Source: Chitinophagales bacterium (GTDB lineage Bacteria; Bacteroidota; Bacteroidia; Chitinophagales; Chitinophagaceae). Taken from it: a stretch of DNA of 64,000 bases. The stretch is taken from contig JAAFIK010000003.1 in the NCBI GenBank assembly GCA_013298665.1, positions 81,908 to 145,907 on the forward strand, read 5' to 3'. This document shows positions 1-9,502 of the stretch, in pieces. A program made the translations under genes and the position numbers. The first letter of the stretch is position 1. The number at the start of each line of letters is the position of its first letter. The notes under the pieces were generated by a model. That model was not told where the DNA came from, ran no database searches, and saw nothing but the letters and a program-made list of their open reading frames with translations.

Positions 1-292
1 TTATCCGGGATTGGCAATTAAGTAATCGCTTACTGCCACAATAATCCGCCGTGGTTAATGCCCCCGCTAACCACAAAAAAAAGCTAACCACAAAGTGGTA
101 TTGTGTACTTGTCAGAAACGCACCATCTTGCAGTCGATATCACCCATAACCTGAAAGGGTTACCCTTATTTATTTATTGCCGGATCAGCAAGACCAACGA
201 TACGGTTGGTGCCCGATTTTGTGGTCAACTGCAAAATCAGGCCTGAACACACCAGCCGTTGGATACATTCGTCAACACTCAAAAAAATATAC
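1..292. other. Gene-free stretch with GTGGTTA/TAACCAC inverted repeats
   Basis: No gene is recognised before the first CDS. Bases 50-73 hold GTGGTTA...TAACCAC, followed by another CTAACCAC and a GTGG half-site up to about 98. A short TAACC/GGTTA hairpin followed by T/A-rich sequence lies at about 157-180 and could end transcription coming from outside the window. The GTGGTT/AACCAC theme recurs at 19462-19586. Confidence 0.4.
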
Positions 293-2734
293 ATGAAAAA
301 GTATCTGTTATGCTGTTGTGCCATTGGGACATTCTTTACTGCGATGGCCCAGAAACAGCAACCTGTAAAAAGCGATGTCGCTGAAAGAAAGATGTATGGC
401 GCAATAAAAGCAGGGGAAGCCCTGCTTTCGGAAGCCCGGATGGAAATGTATAAAGGACATCCTTCAAGGGTATTCGATATTACCCTTGCTGAAGGAGGAA
501 CTTATGCACTCAACGTAATCGGTGGTCTTAATCCTGAAAACCGGAATATGATTGTGGTGGATGATGCAGAAGCTGGTCAGTTGCAGGTAAGCAGCAATGG
601 TTTTCAGTTGGCAAAAGCAGCTATAAACAGTGTGGGGGGCATGCTCAGTCTGCGCGCAGGTAAGCACCAGATCCGCTTCCTGAGCCAGACAAATGTATTT
701 CCGCTTATTGATGAGATCAGCCTGACGGGAAACGGCAGCGATGCGGACATGGAAGCACGCTGGGCAAAGCTCAGCCATACATTACAGGTGCTTGCCGCAC
801 GTACACCTGCCGCATCATCAGCAAAGAGTACCTTGCCGGCTGCAAGAGCGGTTACCAACCCTTTGGCCACCTTCTCACACGATATCGAAGAAGATTTTTA
901 CTATACCACGGTGCAATGGGTTTACCTCACCGCAGGCGTAGCCACTACTTTTGAAACCCGCAACTCCACGATAGATCCCGTGCTGAGTGTATTCAATACC
1001 AATGATATCGACAATCAATCCTGGGCCAATGACGATGCCAACGGTGGTACAGAGTCTTACCTTACCCTCAACGTACCCGTTTCCGGTTATTACCTGTTGG
1101 TGGTGAGGCCGTACAATACCGGTACCGGTATTACCAATATTTACCAGAATGGCACCCTCCTGCTGGGCTCTGCTCCCATTGGTGGCCGCCGGAGTTATAA
1201 CAGCAGCGCAAAAACGGGCGTACAGAATTTTTTTACCTGTCAGTTGGTGCAGGGTGCCGGTGCCGCAAGTGCCCCAGATACACGCCTGTTTACGATGCAA
1301 CTGTCCGGATATCCATTTTCAGGATACAACGATGATGGCTCAGCCAATGGCGGGGATTTTGTATGGGGACGTGCATCACGCATTTCTAAAAACTATACAA
1401 CCCTGAATAACTATTATACATTTACCTGCGCCTACTCAGCAACCAGCTATGGCCGCTGTGATGTGTATATGGGTGCAGAAAACAGTAATGTCTATACTTA
1501 TTTTGCCAACCTCAAAGCTGGCGATGCCATCACGTCTGCACCAGCCACAGGTGATTACAATTGCATCAGTTGGTCGGGAGGTGTTACAACGGCCTGGCAC
1601 TGGCCGCCCGACAATTACAGCGTGTATTACGTAGCAGGTAATCCACTGCAGGGCTTTGATAATTTTTATAAAAATACTCCGGTGAAACGCTATTCCGGTG
1701 CCTGGAATTATGTACGTACCGGTGTTAATTATTCAGCCGTTGGTGTGGACCTCTGGGCCTATAACGGAAGCTATACCCATGCCTCGGTACGCCGGTTAAG
1801 CAATAACCATCCGCATGGTTATGATACGGAAAGTAAGCCCGGTGGTACGGCACGAACCTTCCATCCGCGCAATGCGCTTGATGGTGCTGCACCATCCTAT
1901 TATGGCAGTGTGGTTGATTATTATGCCCACAACAATACCTATGCACCAAGGTTGAGCGGCATTGGTGGCATTGCCACAGATAAAGCAGCCATAGACGCAG
2001 GGTTTGATGTCGCTGATTTTGCCGCACTTTCCGCAACAGCGATGGAAAAACTTGAAGCCTGGAGCCGTAAAACCAAACCGGAACTGCTCAGCAGGTTTAA
2101 CGAACTGTATGATGCCTGGCAGCGTACCTGGAAGCAGAATGAAGTGCAAAGCGACCCGCAGCGCTATTGCCAGAATGCGGAGTACAATGAACTCGTTGCC
2201 CTTTGTCAGCAATATAAGGATGAACTGCTGCCCCAGGTTTTCCGCAGGTACCTGCGCGGATCTGTCATCTGCAATCCCTTACTTACTGCACTCACACAGG
2301 AACGCTATGGCAAGCTGCTCGAAGAAGTAAAGGCAGCATACCTCAGCAACCCTTACGACAGGCAAGGCCGTTTTATCGTGAATAATCCCTATTACAATGC
2401 CATTCGTCATATTGAGAAGATACTCATGGGAGGCAATGATGCAGTTGTGGTGACCAAACCGGTAGCCATTACGGTAACCATCTCGCCTAATCCCGTAAAA
2501 GATAATGTGCTGGTGCAAATGCACATCGGCCAGAAAGCAACGGTAGCCGTACAGGTGGTGAATACACAGAATGGGATGAGTATCGTATTACAGAAAGCCC
2601 TGTCAATGGAAGCGGGTGAAGTAACGCTGCGTGGCAATATCAGCAGCCTTAAGGCCGCTCCCGGTACTTTACTTACCGTAAATGTTTCCGTTAACGGTGT
2701 TACAGAAGCGCATAAACTTATAGCAGGACAGTAA
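293..2734 (+). CDS. Secreted multidomain protein with NCxxW/His cysteine-peptidase-like core and T9SS-type tail
   Basis: 813 aa from ATG 293; an upstream in-frame GTG at 206 would put 29 non-signal residues before a typical signal peptide (MKKYLLCCCAIG..., cut near AMAQ), so 293 is preferred. Residues ~195-275 resemble a pre-peptidase C-terminal (PPC-like) beta domain. The middle carries a YNCISW motif with C424 followed by a W-rich segment and a YTHAS motif with H496, the Cys/His arrangement of uncharacterised DUF7689-like papain-fold proteins. Residues ~730-813, starting ISPNPVKDN, look like a type-A T9SS sorting domain, so the protein is probably exported across the outer membrane. Catalytic activity is inferred from motifs only. 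It is convergent with the DUF58 gene. Confidence 0.7.
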   Translation: MKKYLLCCCAIGTFFTAMAQKQQPVKSDVAERKMYGAIKAGEALLSEARMEMYKGHPSRVFDITLAEGGTYALNVIGGLNPENRNMIVVDDAEAGQLQVSSNGFQLAKAAINSVGGMLSLRAGKHQIRFLSQTNVFPLIDEISLTGNGSDADMEARWAKLSHTLQVLAARTPAASSAKSTLPAARAVTNPLATFSHDIEEDFYYTTVQWVYLTAGVATTFETRNSTIDPVLSVFNTNDIDNQSWANDDANGGTESYLTLNVPVSGYYLLVVRPYNTGTGITNIYQNGTLLLGSAPIGGRRSYNSSAKTGVQNFFTCQLVQGAGAASAPDTRLFTMQLSGYPFSGYNDDGSANGGDFVWGRASRISKNYTTLNNYYTFTCAYSATSYGRCDVYMGAENSNVYTYFANLKAGDAITSAPATGDYNCISWSGGVTTAWHWPPDNYSVYYVAGNPLQGFDNFYKNTPVKRYSGAWNYVRTGVNYSAVGVDLWAYNGSYTHASVRRLSNNHPHGYDTESKPGGTARTFHPRNALDGAAPSYYGSVVDYYAHNNTYAPRLSGIGGIATDKAAIDAGFDVADFAALSATAMEKLEAWSRKTKPELLSRFNELYDAWQRTWKQNEVQSDPQRYCQNAEYNELVALCQQYKDELLPQVFRRYLRGSVICNPLLTALTQERYGKLLEEVKAAYLSNPYDRQGRFIVNNPYYNAIRHIEKILMGGNDAVVVTKPVAITVTISPNPVKDNVLVQMHIGQKATVAVQVVNTQNGMSIVLQKALSMEAGEVTLRGNISSLKAAPGTLLTVNVSVNGVTEAHKLIAGQ

Positions 2735-2748
2735 GGAACAGCAGCACA

Positions 2749-2822
2749 AAGGATGAGAAGTAGCAGGTAGCAAAAGTTTGTCTCTTAAGTCTTACTTTTC
2801 ATATCTCTTACTTCTCATCCTT
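2749..2822. terminator. Long inverted repeat between convergent genes
   Basis: A perfect 14-bp inverted repeat (AAGGATGAGAAGTA at 2749-2762, complement at 2809-2822) with a 46-nt loop lies exactly between two converging genes. It may act as a bidirectional terminator. It also belongs to the dispersed GGATRAGAAGTAGCAGG family seen at 11618 and 29410, so it may be repeat-derived. Confidence 0.4.
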
Positions 2823-2828
2823 CTTTTA

Positions 2829-4169
2829 TTAAATGGCCTGCCTCGCCTTCAGCTCCAGGTATTTGTTAACGGCATTAACCGTCAGGTTTTCGGGTGCCGT
2901 GAGGATAGACAGGATACCATGTTTCATCAGTTCTTTTACTATCAGTCTTTTTTCAAACTCAAACTTCTCTGCAATCGTTTTGATGTAGATATCATCTGTT
3001 GTTTTGGCTTCCAGCCGCGACAATTGGTGAAGTTCAGTATTCTCAAAAAACACCACCATCAGCAGGTGATGCCGTGCGATGGAGCGGAGGTAATTGAGTT
3101 GCCGGTGCAAACCCGACAAAGATTCAAAATTGGTAAACAGCATCAGCAGGCTGCGTTGTTTGATGCGGTTGCGTACCTGCATATAGAGCATTTCATAGTC
3201 GCTTTCAAGAAAGGCCGTCTCCTGGTTGTACAGGAGTTGCAGGATGTTTTCCCGCTGTATGGGTTTGCGGTCGGCAGCCAGTATCGTACCCGGTTTATTG
3301 GAAAAAGTGATCAGCCCCACGCGATCCTGCTTTTGCAGGCATACATTGCTCAGTACCAGTGTGCTGTTGATGGCATAGTCGAGCAGGGTGAGGTTGTTGA
3401 AAGGCATTTTCATCAACCGGCCTTTATCAATAATGCAATAGATCTGCTGCGATTTCTCATCGGTATAATTATTCACCATCAGCATACCCTTGCGTGCCGT
3501 CGCTTTCCAGTTGATGGTGCGGATATCATCGCCGCGTACGTATTCCTTGATCTGTTCAAATTCCATACTGTGGCCGATCTTGCGCATGCGCTTATTGCCC
3601 TGTTCAGTTTGTATCGCTGTCTGGCTCAGCAATTCGTATTTGCGCAATTGCAGAAAAGAAGGATATACAGACACGGTAGCAGCAGCCTGTACATCGTGGC
3701 GGCGTATGATAAAACCCAGCAGCGAACGGGTGTACAGCAGGATATTTCCGAAATGGTATTCCCCCCTTTCTGTGGGGCGTAGTTTATAGATGATGTTCTT
3801 CTGCTCTTTCGCCCGGAAAACCTCTTTAACCGACCAGTCCCGCTTCTGAAACTGTACCGGAAGCTCATCGATCACTTCCATGTCCACCGTAAAAGGCATT
3901 TCATTAACCACCTGCAGTTCCACGCGGTTGTCATCGCCATTACTCAGCCGGTCGGCCATGATCCGCTTTGCCGTTGGTTTCTTTCCCAGGAAAAAAAGAA
4001 AAATATAATCCAGTACCACCAGCATCAGTACAATACCCAGCAACAGCCTGGCAAAAGGCAGCAACGGGGGAACATAGAATGCTGTGACAAACTTTACACA
4101 GCAGAAACCCATCACTACAAAAAAGCGTGTGGTAAAAAAAAGTTTGCGGTATATATAATCCCAGAACAT
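2829..4169 (-). CDS. DUF58 domain-containing protein (vWA-like)
   Basis: 446 aa. Two N-terminal hydrophobic segments (~15-60) anchor the protein. The DUF58 signature lies at residues ~204-226 (EFEQIKEYVRGDDIRTINWK), followed by a vWA-like fold (CIIDKGRLM...). DUF58 proteins act with MoxR AAA ATPases, probably as substrate or metal-binding partners, but the reaction is not established. It is the last gene of the minus-strand operon, 3 bp after moxR. Confidence 0.9.
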   Translation of the reverse strand: MFWDYIYRKLFFTTRFFVVMGFCCVKFVTAFYVPPLLPFARLLLGIVLMLVVLDYIFLFFLGKKPTAKRIMADRLSNGDDNRVELQVVNEMPFTVDMEVIDELPVQFQKRDWSVKEVFRAKEQKNIIYKLRPTERGEYHFGNILLYTRSLLGFIIRRHDVQAAATVSVYPSFLQLRKYELLSQTAIQTEQGNKRMRKIGHSMEFEQIKEYVRGDDIRTINWKATARKGMLMVNNYTDEKSQQIYCIIDKGRLMKMPFNNLTLLDYAINSTLVLSNVCLQKQDRVGLITFSNKPGTILAADRKPIQRENILQLLYNQETAFLESDYEMLYMQVRNRIKQRSLLMLFTNFESLSGLHRQLNYLRSIARHHLLMVVFFENTELHQLSRLEAKTTDDIYIKTIAEKFEFEKRLIVKELMKHGILSILTAPENLTVNAVNKYLELKARQAI

Positions 4170-4172
4170 TGG

Positions 4173-5150
4173 CTAACGGGGTACCTCAACGGTTTTCAGG
4201 ATGTTATCAATAAGATCATCAGCCGTGATGCCCTCCATTTCCTTTTCCGGTGTGAGGATGATGCGGTGACGCAGCACATGCGGAGCCACTTCAATAATGT
4301 CTTCAGGCGTTACAAAATCCCGCCCCTTGATAGCGGCACTGGCTTTGGATGCGCGCAGGATTGCCAGTGAAGCCCGTGGGGATGCCCCAAGGTAGAGCGC
4401 GGGATTATTGCGCGTTTCGTGTACCACTTTGGCAATAAATTCGGTCAGTTTGGGTTCGATGATCACCTCCTGTACCAGCTTCCTGTATTCCTGTACCTGG
4501 TGCGCGTTGAGTACGGGCCGGATGTCTTCCAGCATCTGGCGCTGTGTTTTGGCCTGGTGGTTGTTGAGGATACTCACTTCTTCCATGAGGGTGGGGTATT
4601 GCACATCAATCTTGAAGAGGAAACGATCAAGCTGTGCCTCGGGTAAGCGATAAGTACCTTCCTGTTCTACCGGGTTTTGTGTAGCCAGTACAATAAAGGG
4701 CACTTTCATCTGGTGGGTGTACCCATCTACCGTTACCTGCCGCTCTTCCATCACTTCAAACAAAGCCGCCTGTGTTTTAGCAGGGGCGCGGTTGATTTCG
4801 TCAATCAGGATGATATTACTGAATACAGGGCCCGACTTAAACCGGAAGTCCCCGTCCTTTGGGTTGAATACGGAAGTACCCACCACATCACTCGGCATCA
4901 GGTCGGGTGTAAACTGTATGCGTGAAAAATCAACATCGATGATTTTTGCAAGAAGCTTGGCCGTAAGGGTTTTGGCCACACCAGGTACGCCTTCTATCAG
5001 GATATGCCCATCAGTGAGTATGCCGATGAGCAGCAGGTCAATCATCCGCTGCTGACCCATAATCACCCTGCCGATCTCGGCCCGGATATCGGTTACCGAC
5101 CTGTTCAGTCCGCTCAGGTCAATCCTTTGCTGAAAAAAATCATTCTCCAT
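4173..5150 (-). CDS. MoxR family AAA+ ATPase
   Basis: 325 aa, usual length for the family. Walker A GVPGVAKT at residues 54-61, Walker B IILIDEINRAP at ~113-123, sensor 1 ATQNP at ~156-160. MoxR ATPases are chaperone-like and help assemble or activate partner proteins, typically vWA/DUF58 proteins encoded next door, as here. Its ATG overlaps the stop of the DUF4350 gene by one base (TAATG), which indicates translational coupling. Confidence 0.95.
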   Translation of the reverse strand: MENDFFQQRIDLSGLNRSVTDIRAEIGRVIMGQQRMIDLLLIGILTDGHILIEGVPGVAKTLTAKLLAKIIDVDFSRIQFTPDLMPSDVVGTSVFNPKDGDFRFKSGPVFSNIILIDEINRAPAKTQAALFEVMEERQVTVDGYTHQMKVPFIVLATQNPVEQEGTYRLPEAQLDRFLFKIDVQYPTLMEEVSILNNHQAKTQRQMLEDIRPVLNAHQVQEYRKLVQEVIIEPKLTEFIAKVVHETRNNPALYLGASPRASLAILRASKASAAIKGRDFVTPEDIIEVAPHVLRHRIILTPEKEMEGITADDLIDNILKTVEVPR

Positions 5151-6403
5151 TAGTTTCTGTATTTATAAAAATTTTGAATCTGTTCGTTTAACGAGAGCAA
5201 CTGGTAATCGTCAATCGTTGTACTTTGCTGTGCATGGCTGATGGCCCGGCAGAGCGATTCAACACGATGCAGGGGTACACCACTCTTGCGGCTCAGCGTG
5301 GTCATAAAGGCATCATTAACCTGGCTGGTATTGAGGAAATACTGGTTGCGGATAAATTCATTGAAATAGGTAATCATTTTATCGGCAATATTGCGGTTGT
5401 CCTTTTTCTGGAGGTAGAGCAGACCAATGGTTTCCGTAAAAGTTACCGTAGTATTTTCGTTGGGCTTTACCTGTGCGATGGCCCGTTGTTTCCGCTTGAT
5501 GCCGTAAAGAATATAGAGGAGCAGGAGAGTGAGTGCAATCCAGAAAGCCGTCCACAATGGCCCTTTCAGGCCGCTGAACGTTGAGCCGCTCCTGTCATTG
5601 TTGTTGCTTCCCTTTTTTCTGCCCCCACTGCCCCCGCCGCTGCGCTTCTGGCTTACATTAACGTAGTAATCATTCCAGTAAAGGTGTTGCGGATCCGGAC
5701 GGGTATACCCCATCAGCATTTGCATGTATTTGTAATTCTCCCGTTGCAGCAGGAAATAATTGGAGAATGCGCGGGGGTCGCAATGCAAAAAAAGTTTTCC
5801 CTTCCCATGAAAATAGACAATAAAATCAGGGTTGCCCTTGTCGTTATACCCCAGCACCTGTGTAGCGCTGCTGTCGAAATCGTAGAAATAATTGGTAAAG
5901 GGTTTGTAAAAATACCCAAAGCCGCTGCTGTCAACCCTGTAGCGGGGACGGAGTTTTACCTCCGTATCACGCATATGTTTGGTGATCAACTGGAGGTATT
6001 CCCCGGTATTGGCAAATTTACAACCGATCTCCTCCAGCAGGTTGTTGTCAAAATTGGCCGCAGCCAGCAGCACTTCATTACCCGCGGCAACCAGTTCCAT
6101 AATACCGGTTACGTCTTCATCGGAGGTAAACAGGTCGCGGCTGATGCTGATGTACAATGCACTGGTGTCGGCGATATCATTACTTGTTTTTTCAATAGGC
6201 TCTTTTTTGGCGCGGCGGATATTGTCCGGGTACAACTGCTCCAGCATCTGGTAGGCCACATAGGCACCAAAAGGTTTCTTGTCATTTTTCCGGTATGTCT
6301 CCTGCATATCGGGCAGACGGGTTCTGTCCGGTCCGTTCTTACCCGTGCAACCGGCCAGCAGCAGCAGCGGTACAATGATGATATAAAATGGTGTGCGTTT
6401 CAA
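5150..6403 (-). CDS. DUF4350 domain lipoprotein
   Basis: 417 aa. The N-terminus has a lipobox (LLLLAGC, Cys19), so it is probably lipid-anchored on the periplasmic side. Residues ~40-240 form the DUF4350 domain, a glutamine-amidotransferase-like fold, from family knowledge. A Gly/Ser/Asn-rich linker (~255-275) precedes one transmembrane helix (~282-303) and a cytoplasmic tail. It has no known enzymatic role; the operon position ties it to the MoxR/DUF58 machinery. It starts 7 bp after the DUF4129 gene. Confidence 0.85.
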   Translation of the reverse strand: MKRTPFYIIIVPLLLLAGCTGKNGPDRTRLPDMQETYRKNDKKPFGAYVAYQMLEQLYPDNIRRAKKEPIEKTSNDIADTSALYISISRDLFTSDEDVTGIMELVAAGNEVLLAAANFDNNLLEEIGCKFANTGEYLQLITKHMRDTEVKLRPRYRVDSSGFGYFYKPFTNYFYDFDSSATQVLGYNDKGNPDFIVYFHGKGKLFLHCDPRAFSNYFLLQRENYKYMQMLMGYTRPDPQHLYWNDYYVNVSQKRSGGGSGGRKKGSNNNDRSGSTFSGLKGPLWTAFWIALTLLLLYILYGIKRKQRAIAQVKPNENTTVTFTETIGLLYLQKKDNRNIADKMITYFNEFIRNQYFLNTSQVNDAFMTTLSRKSGVPLHRVESLCRAISHAQQSTTIDDYQLLSLNEQIQNFYKYRN

Positions 6404-6410
6404 TTACTCC

Positions 6411-7277
6411 TTATAGTTTTGCATAAAAATCGTCAAACTGTTGTTCAATCCTCCGGTACATCATTTCGTCAATGGGAAATTCGCCATACCATACGTACTC
6501 GTAATGCAGGGTGAGCCTGGCAAATGTATTGCGTAAATCAGTATTGGCGATCTCGTTTACATACTGGATATTGGTTTTGTCTGCCGCAAAGCTGATCAGT
6601 TGTTTGACCGACAATTGCTGAAGACTTTTGATGTATTGGTAACGCACAGCGAGGCGGTAATGCTTCGCGGCTACTGCGTCGAGAATTTTGCGGTCAATTT
6701 CGGAGAGGGGTACGGTAATGTCGAGCAGCCCGGGATCTTTATCCTGTTTTGCCATCGCTTTTTTACCCGATTGCTTAAACACACCATCCCTCAAAAACAA
6801 GCTGTACAGGATAAAGCCGATAAAAGCAATGGCCAGTATCCAGAAAATCAGGTTCACAACGGGCGATGCTGAAAAACGGTAGGAGATTTCTTCCGGAGCA
6901 GCGGAGCTGACCTCGCGTTGCTTTTTGGACCGGGATCCATTTTCCTGCTCCCGTTGCTGTTTTTCTTCGATCGTCAACTGCCGGGTGCGCAGCAGGCTGT
7001 CTAAATACCGGGCATAGGCCAGCTCATCCATATTTTTCCAGCGCTCCACGGTATCCTTTTGCACCGCGCGCACAAAATGAAAGAGCGTCGTGTCTGTTTC
7101 AGGAGCCGCGATGTCCTCGTCATCTTCAGCAACGGGTGCAGCCACGTTATTCATATCCGCTTTTGGCGGCTCTTCAACAACCGTTGTACTGGTATCTTCA
7201 AAGAGGTATTTCTTCTGTGCCTGCAATCCGGCAACCAGCAACAGCAGTACCACCACCCAACCCAGCCGCTTATACAT
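6411..7277 (-). CDS. DUF4129 domain-containing membrane protein
   Basis: 288 aa. Signal peptide (MYKRLGWVVVLLLLVAGLQAQ), an acidic periplasmic segment, one transmembrane helix at ~138-162 and a C-terminal DUF4129 domain (~190-285) with the usual YRLAVRYQY-like helix. The domain is a regular companion of MoxR/DUF58 clusters in Bacteroidota. Its start overlaps the end of the SpoIIM gene by 8 bp, so the genes are coupled. Confidence 0.85.
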   Translation of the reverse strand: MYKRLGWVVVLLLLVAGLQAQKKYLFEDTSTTVVEEPPKADMNNVAAPVAEDDEDIAAPETDTTLFHFVRAVQKDTVERWKNMDELAYARYLDSLLRTRQLTIEEKQQREQENGSRSKKQREVSSAAPEEISYRFSASPVVNLIFWILAIAFIGFILYSLFLRDGVFKQSGKKAMAKQDKDPGLLDITVPLSEIDRKILDAVAAKHYRLAVRYQYIKSLQQLSVKQLISFAADKTNIQYVNEIANTDLRNTFARLTLHYEYVWYGEFPIDEMMYRRIEQQFDDFYAKL

Positions 7278-8292
7278 ATGCTTTTTTTAACCGGTGAATG
7301 ATGCCATCGGGTTTGATGCTGTACCCCTTGCGGGAAAGCCGGATGGGGTAGATGATATAGTACCAGACGATAAAACTAAGCGACCCGGTCAGGATAATGG
7401 CGCTGAGCCATACGGGCATACCAATATTGCTTTGTTTGTCGTAAGTGGCACTCATCAGGTGGGTCACATAACTTTCAAAAAAGGCAGCCACAATAAATAC
7501 CGGTACCAGGCTGATGATGATTTTGACCGAATCCTTTGCCCCGCGCTTAAATGAAGTCAGGCGGGTATAGGTACCCGGAAACAGGATACCGTTTGCCAGT
7601 ACATACCCGGCAGCAGCAGCAATAACAATGGCCGATATTTCGAGGGTGCCGTGTACCCAGATCACCATAATGGATTCAAAGCCCAGCCCTTTGGCAAAAA
7701 ACATCTGCTCAAAAGTGCCGAGCATCAACCCGTTGCTCCACATGGCCATGGTAGTGAAAATACCCAGCGATAAACCACCGACAAACATTTTAAAAGCCAC
7801 GGCGATATTGTTGAATGCGATGCGGATAAACATGGTAAAAGGACTGCTGTCCTTATACACCCCGAAGGGGTCACCTTTATCGATATTATCCTGCGTCATA
7901 TCCACATAGTCATCACCGAGGATGGTGCGGATAAAGCCTTCGTCCTGCCTGGCGGAGAAGATACCGATCAATACAAACGTGAGGAAGATGCAGAACGCAA
8001 ACAGGAAGATGCGGTGGTGCTTCCTGACCACGAGGGGCAGTTCAAGGCTCCAGAAACGGAAGATACGGCTGTACTTTTCCTTTTTGTTTTTGTAGATGCT
8101 CTGGTAAATGCCGCCGGCAATACCATTGATCCAGCGCGTGACCTTGCTGCGCGGGTAAAATGTTTTGGCATAGGAGAGGTCATCGATCAGCGTAACAAAA
8201 CGCTCGGCCATTTCGTCGGGGTTGTCGGTAGGCACCTGCTGGTATTCCTGCCACTTGTCCGCATTCTTTTTAATAAACATTGCCTCTCTCAT
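7270..8292 (-). CDS. Stage II sporulation protein M (SpoIIM) family membrane protein
   Basis: 340 aa with a soluble N-terminal ~90 residues followed by about six hydrophobic segments. The SpoIIM-family core includes FNNIAVAFKMFVGGLSLGIFT and a WVHGTLEISAIVIAAAAGY helix. In non-sporulating Bacteroidota the family accompanies RDD and MoxR genes and is thought to be an envelope protein. It is the first gene of the five-gene minus-strand operon. The 157-bp gap to the divergent RDD gene should hold both promoters. Confidence 0.9.
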   Translation of the reverse strand: MREAMFIKKNADKWQEYQQVPTDNPDEMAERFVTLIDDLSYAKTFYPRSKVTRWINGIAGGIYQSIYKNKKEKYSRIFRFWSLELPLVVRKHHRIFLFAFCIFLTFVLIGIFSARQDEGFIRTILGDDYVDMTQDNIDKGDPFGVYKDSSPFTMFIRIAFNNIAVAFKMFVGGLSLGIFTTMAMWSNGLMLGTFEQMFFAKGLGFESIMVIWVHGTLEISAIVIAAAAGYVLANGILFPGTYTRLTSFKRGAKDSVKIIISLVPVFIVAAFFESYVTHLMSATYDKQSNIGMPVWLSAIILTGSLSFIVWYYIIYPIRLSRKGYSIKPDGIIHRLKKAYV

Positions 8293-8449
8293 TGCCTCAC
8301 GGATTTTATGCTTTTAATCTGCCGGGGCAAATGTCCTGCATTTTCCATTTGCCTGAACAGATTGAGGGTACAATTTGCCGATTTTTTGAGAAATAAAAAA
8401 ATCCAATTACCCGGCAAAATCCGCAGGCATGTTGTAATTTGCCTGTACT

Positions 8450-9232
8450 ATGCCAATCATACAGATCGCAACTCCTTTTAATATTGACCTCGAATTTGAA
8501 ATTGCAGAGTTTCACAAGCGGTTACTGGCCTATATTATTGATTTTGGTTTGCTGATTGTTTACCTGTTCAGCATGAAGTACCTGCTTTATACGCTGATCA
8601 GGCTGGATGAAGAAAATTTTGGCATTGATATCCTTGCCGTATCGCTCCCCATGCTCCTCTACTCATTGCTGACCGAACTATGGATGAACGGGCAAACGGT
8701 TGGCAAAAAGATTATGTCTATCCGGGTCATCAGCCTGGAAGGTGGCGAGCCCACCCTGGGACAATTCCTGATCCGCTGGATTGTTCGTTTCTGGGAATGG
8801 CCCTTTCTCTTTGGCTATATCGCCCTCAGCAGCTACAGCATCATGCAATACATCTTTTTTACGGGCTTTCTGGGTGTGGCCGTCATCATTGTCATCGCCA
8901 TCAATAGTAAAAGCCAGCGTTTGGGCGATATTGCAGCCGGTACGGTTGTGGTGAATACAAAAACCGACCTGGGCCTGGCCGATACCGTATTTATGCAGGT
9001 CAACAATGCCGATCACAAAGTGCTGTTTCCCGATGTGATGCGCCTCAGCGACCGCGACATCAACACCATCAAGAATGTGGTCACCCAGGCACAAAAAAAG
9101 GGCAATTATGAGATGTGCAACCGCGTATCCATGAAAATCAGGGAAGTCCTCAACATCAAAACAGATCTTGACTCAGCTTCGTTCTTAGAAAAACTGCTGG
9201 AAGATTATAACTATCTCGCTACCAGGGAGTAG
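8450..9232 (+). CDS. RDD family membrane protein
   Basis: 260 aa. RDD domain at ~15-170 with FHKRLLAYIIDFGLLIVYL at the first helix, about four transmembrane segments and the late motif KSQRLGDIAAGTVVV. The C-terminal ~85 residues are soluble. RDD proteins are small-molecule or ion-transport-like membrane proteins of mostly unknown substrate. It is divergent from the SpoIIM-to-DUF58 operon, the standard arrangement in this phylum. Confidence 0.9.
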   Translation: MPIIQIATPFNIDLEFEIAEFHKRLLAYIIDFGLLIVYLFSMKYLLYTLIRLDEENFGIDILAVSLPMLLYSLLTELWMNGQTVGKKIMSIRVISLEGGEPTLGQFLIRWIVRFWEWPFLFGYIALSSYSIMQYIFFTGFLGVAVIIVIAINSKSQRLGDIAAGTVVVNTKTDLGLADTVFMQVNNADHKVLFPDVMRLSDRDINTIKNVVTQAQKKGNYEMCNRVSMKIREVLNIKTDLDSASFLEKLLEDYNYLATRE

Positions 9233-9262
9233 GAGGTATGCCGCTACACGTTGCCCGCTGCT

Positions 9263-9443
9263 TAAACCCGGAACTTGCAATAGAAAATCTATTGCAAGCC
9301 GAAATTCCTGCAAACACGGGCATTTCCTCGATTTTTCTTCTCATCGTAGGAACTGCTACGCTTTCAAAGAAAAACCTTGCGGGAATACCCGTCTTTATTG
9401 GACTTTCGACTTTCATAACGATTTCTACTGCAAAATCCGGGTT
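9263..9443. repeat. 181-bp imperfect palindromic element
   Basis: The two halves are imperfect reverse complements of each other, centred on a CGTAG-GAACTG-CTACG hairpin at 9345-9360. The outer ends are TAAACCCGG and CCGGGTTAA. The element fills most of the space between the RDD gene and the next gene and has no coding content of its own. It resembles a MITE or REP/BIME-type palindrome. Confidence 0.65.
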
Positions 9444-9472
9444 AAACAAACCACCCGATTACCCGGGTAATG

Positions 9473-9501
9473 TTGTAAATTCGATGCTGTATCTACTTTT
9501 G
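9473..9501 (+). promoter_or_regulatory. Bacteroidota-type promoter (TTG-N18-TACTTTTG)
   Basis: TTG at 9473-9475, an 18-nt spacer and TACTTTTG at 9494-9501 match the -33/-7 consensus of the phylum. The expected transcription start near 9506-9508 falls just inside the coding region as called from TTG 9503, so either the promoter match is spurious or the true translation start is further in. Confidence 0.45.
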
Positions 9502-9502
9502 C

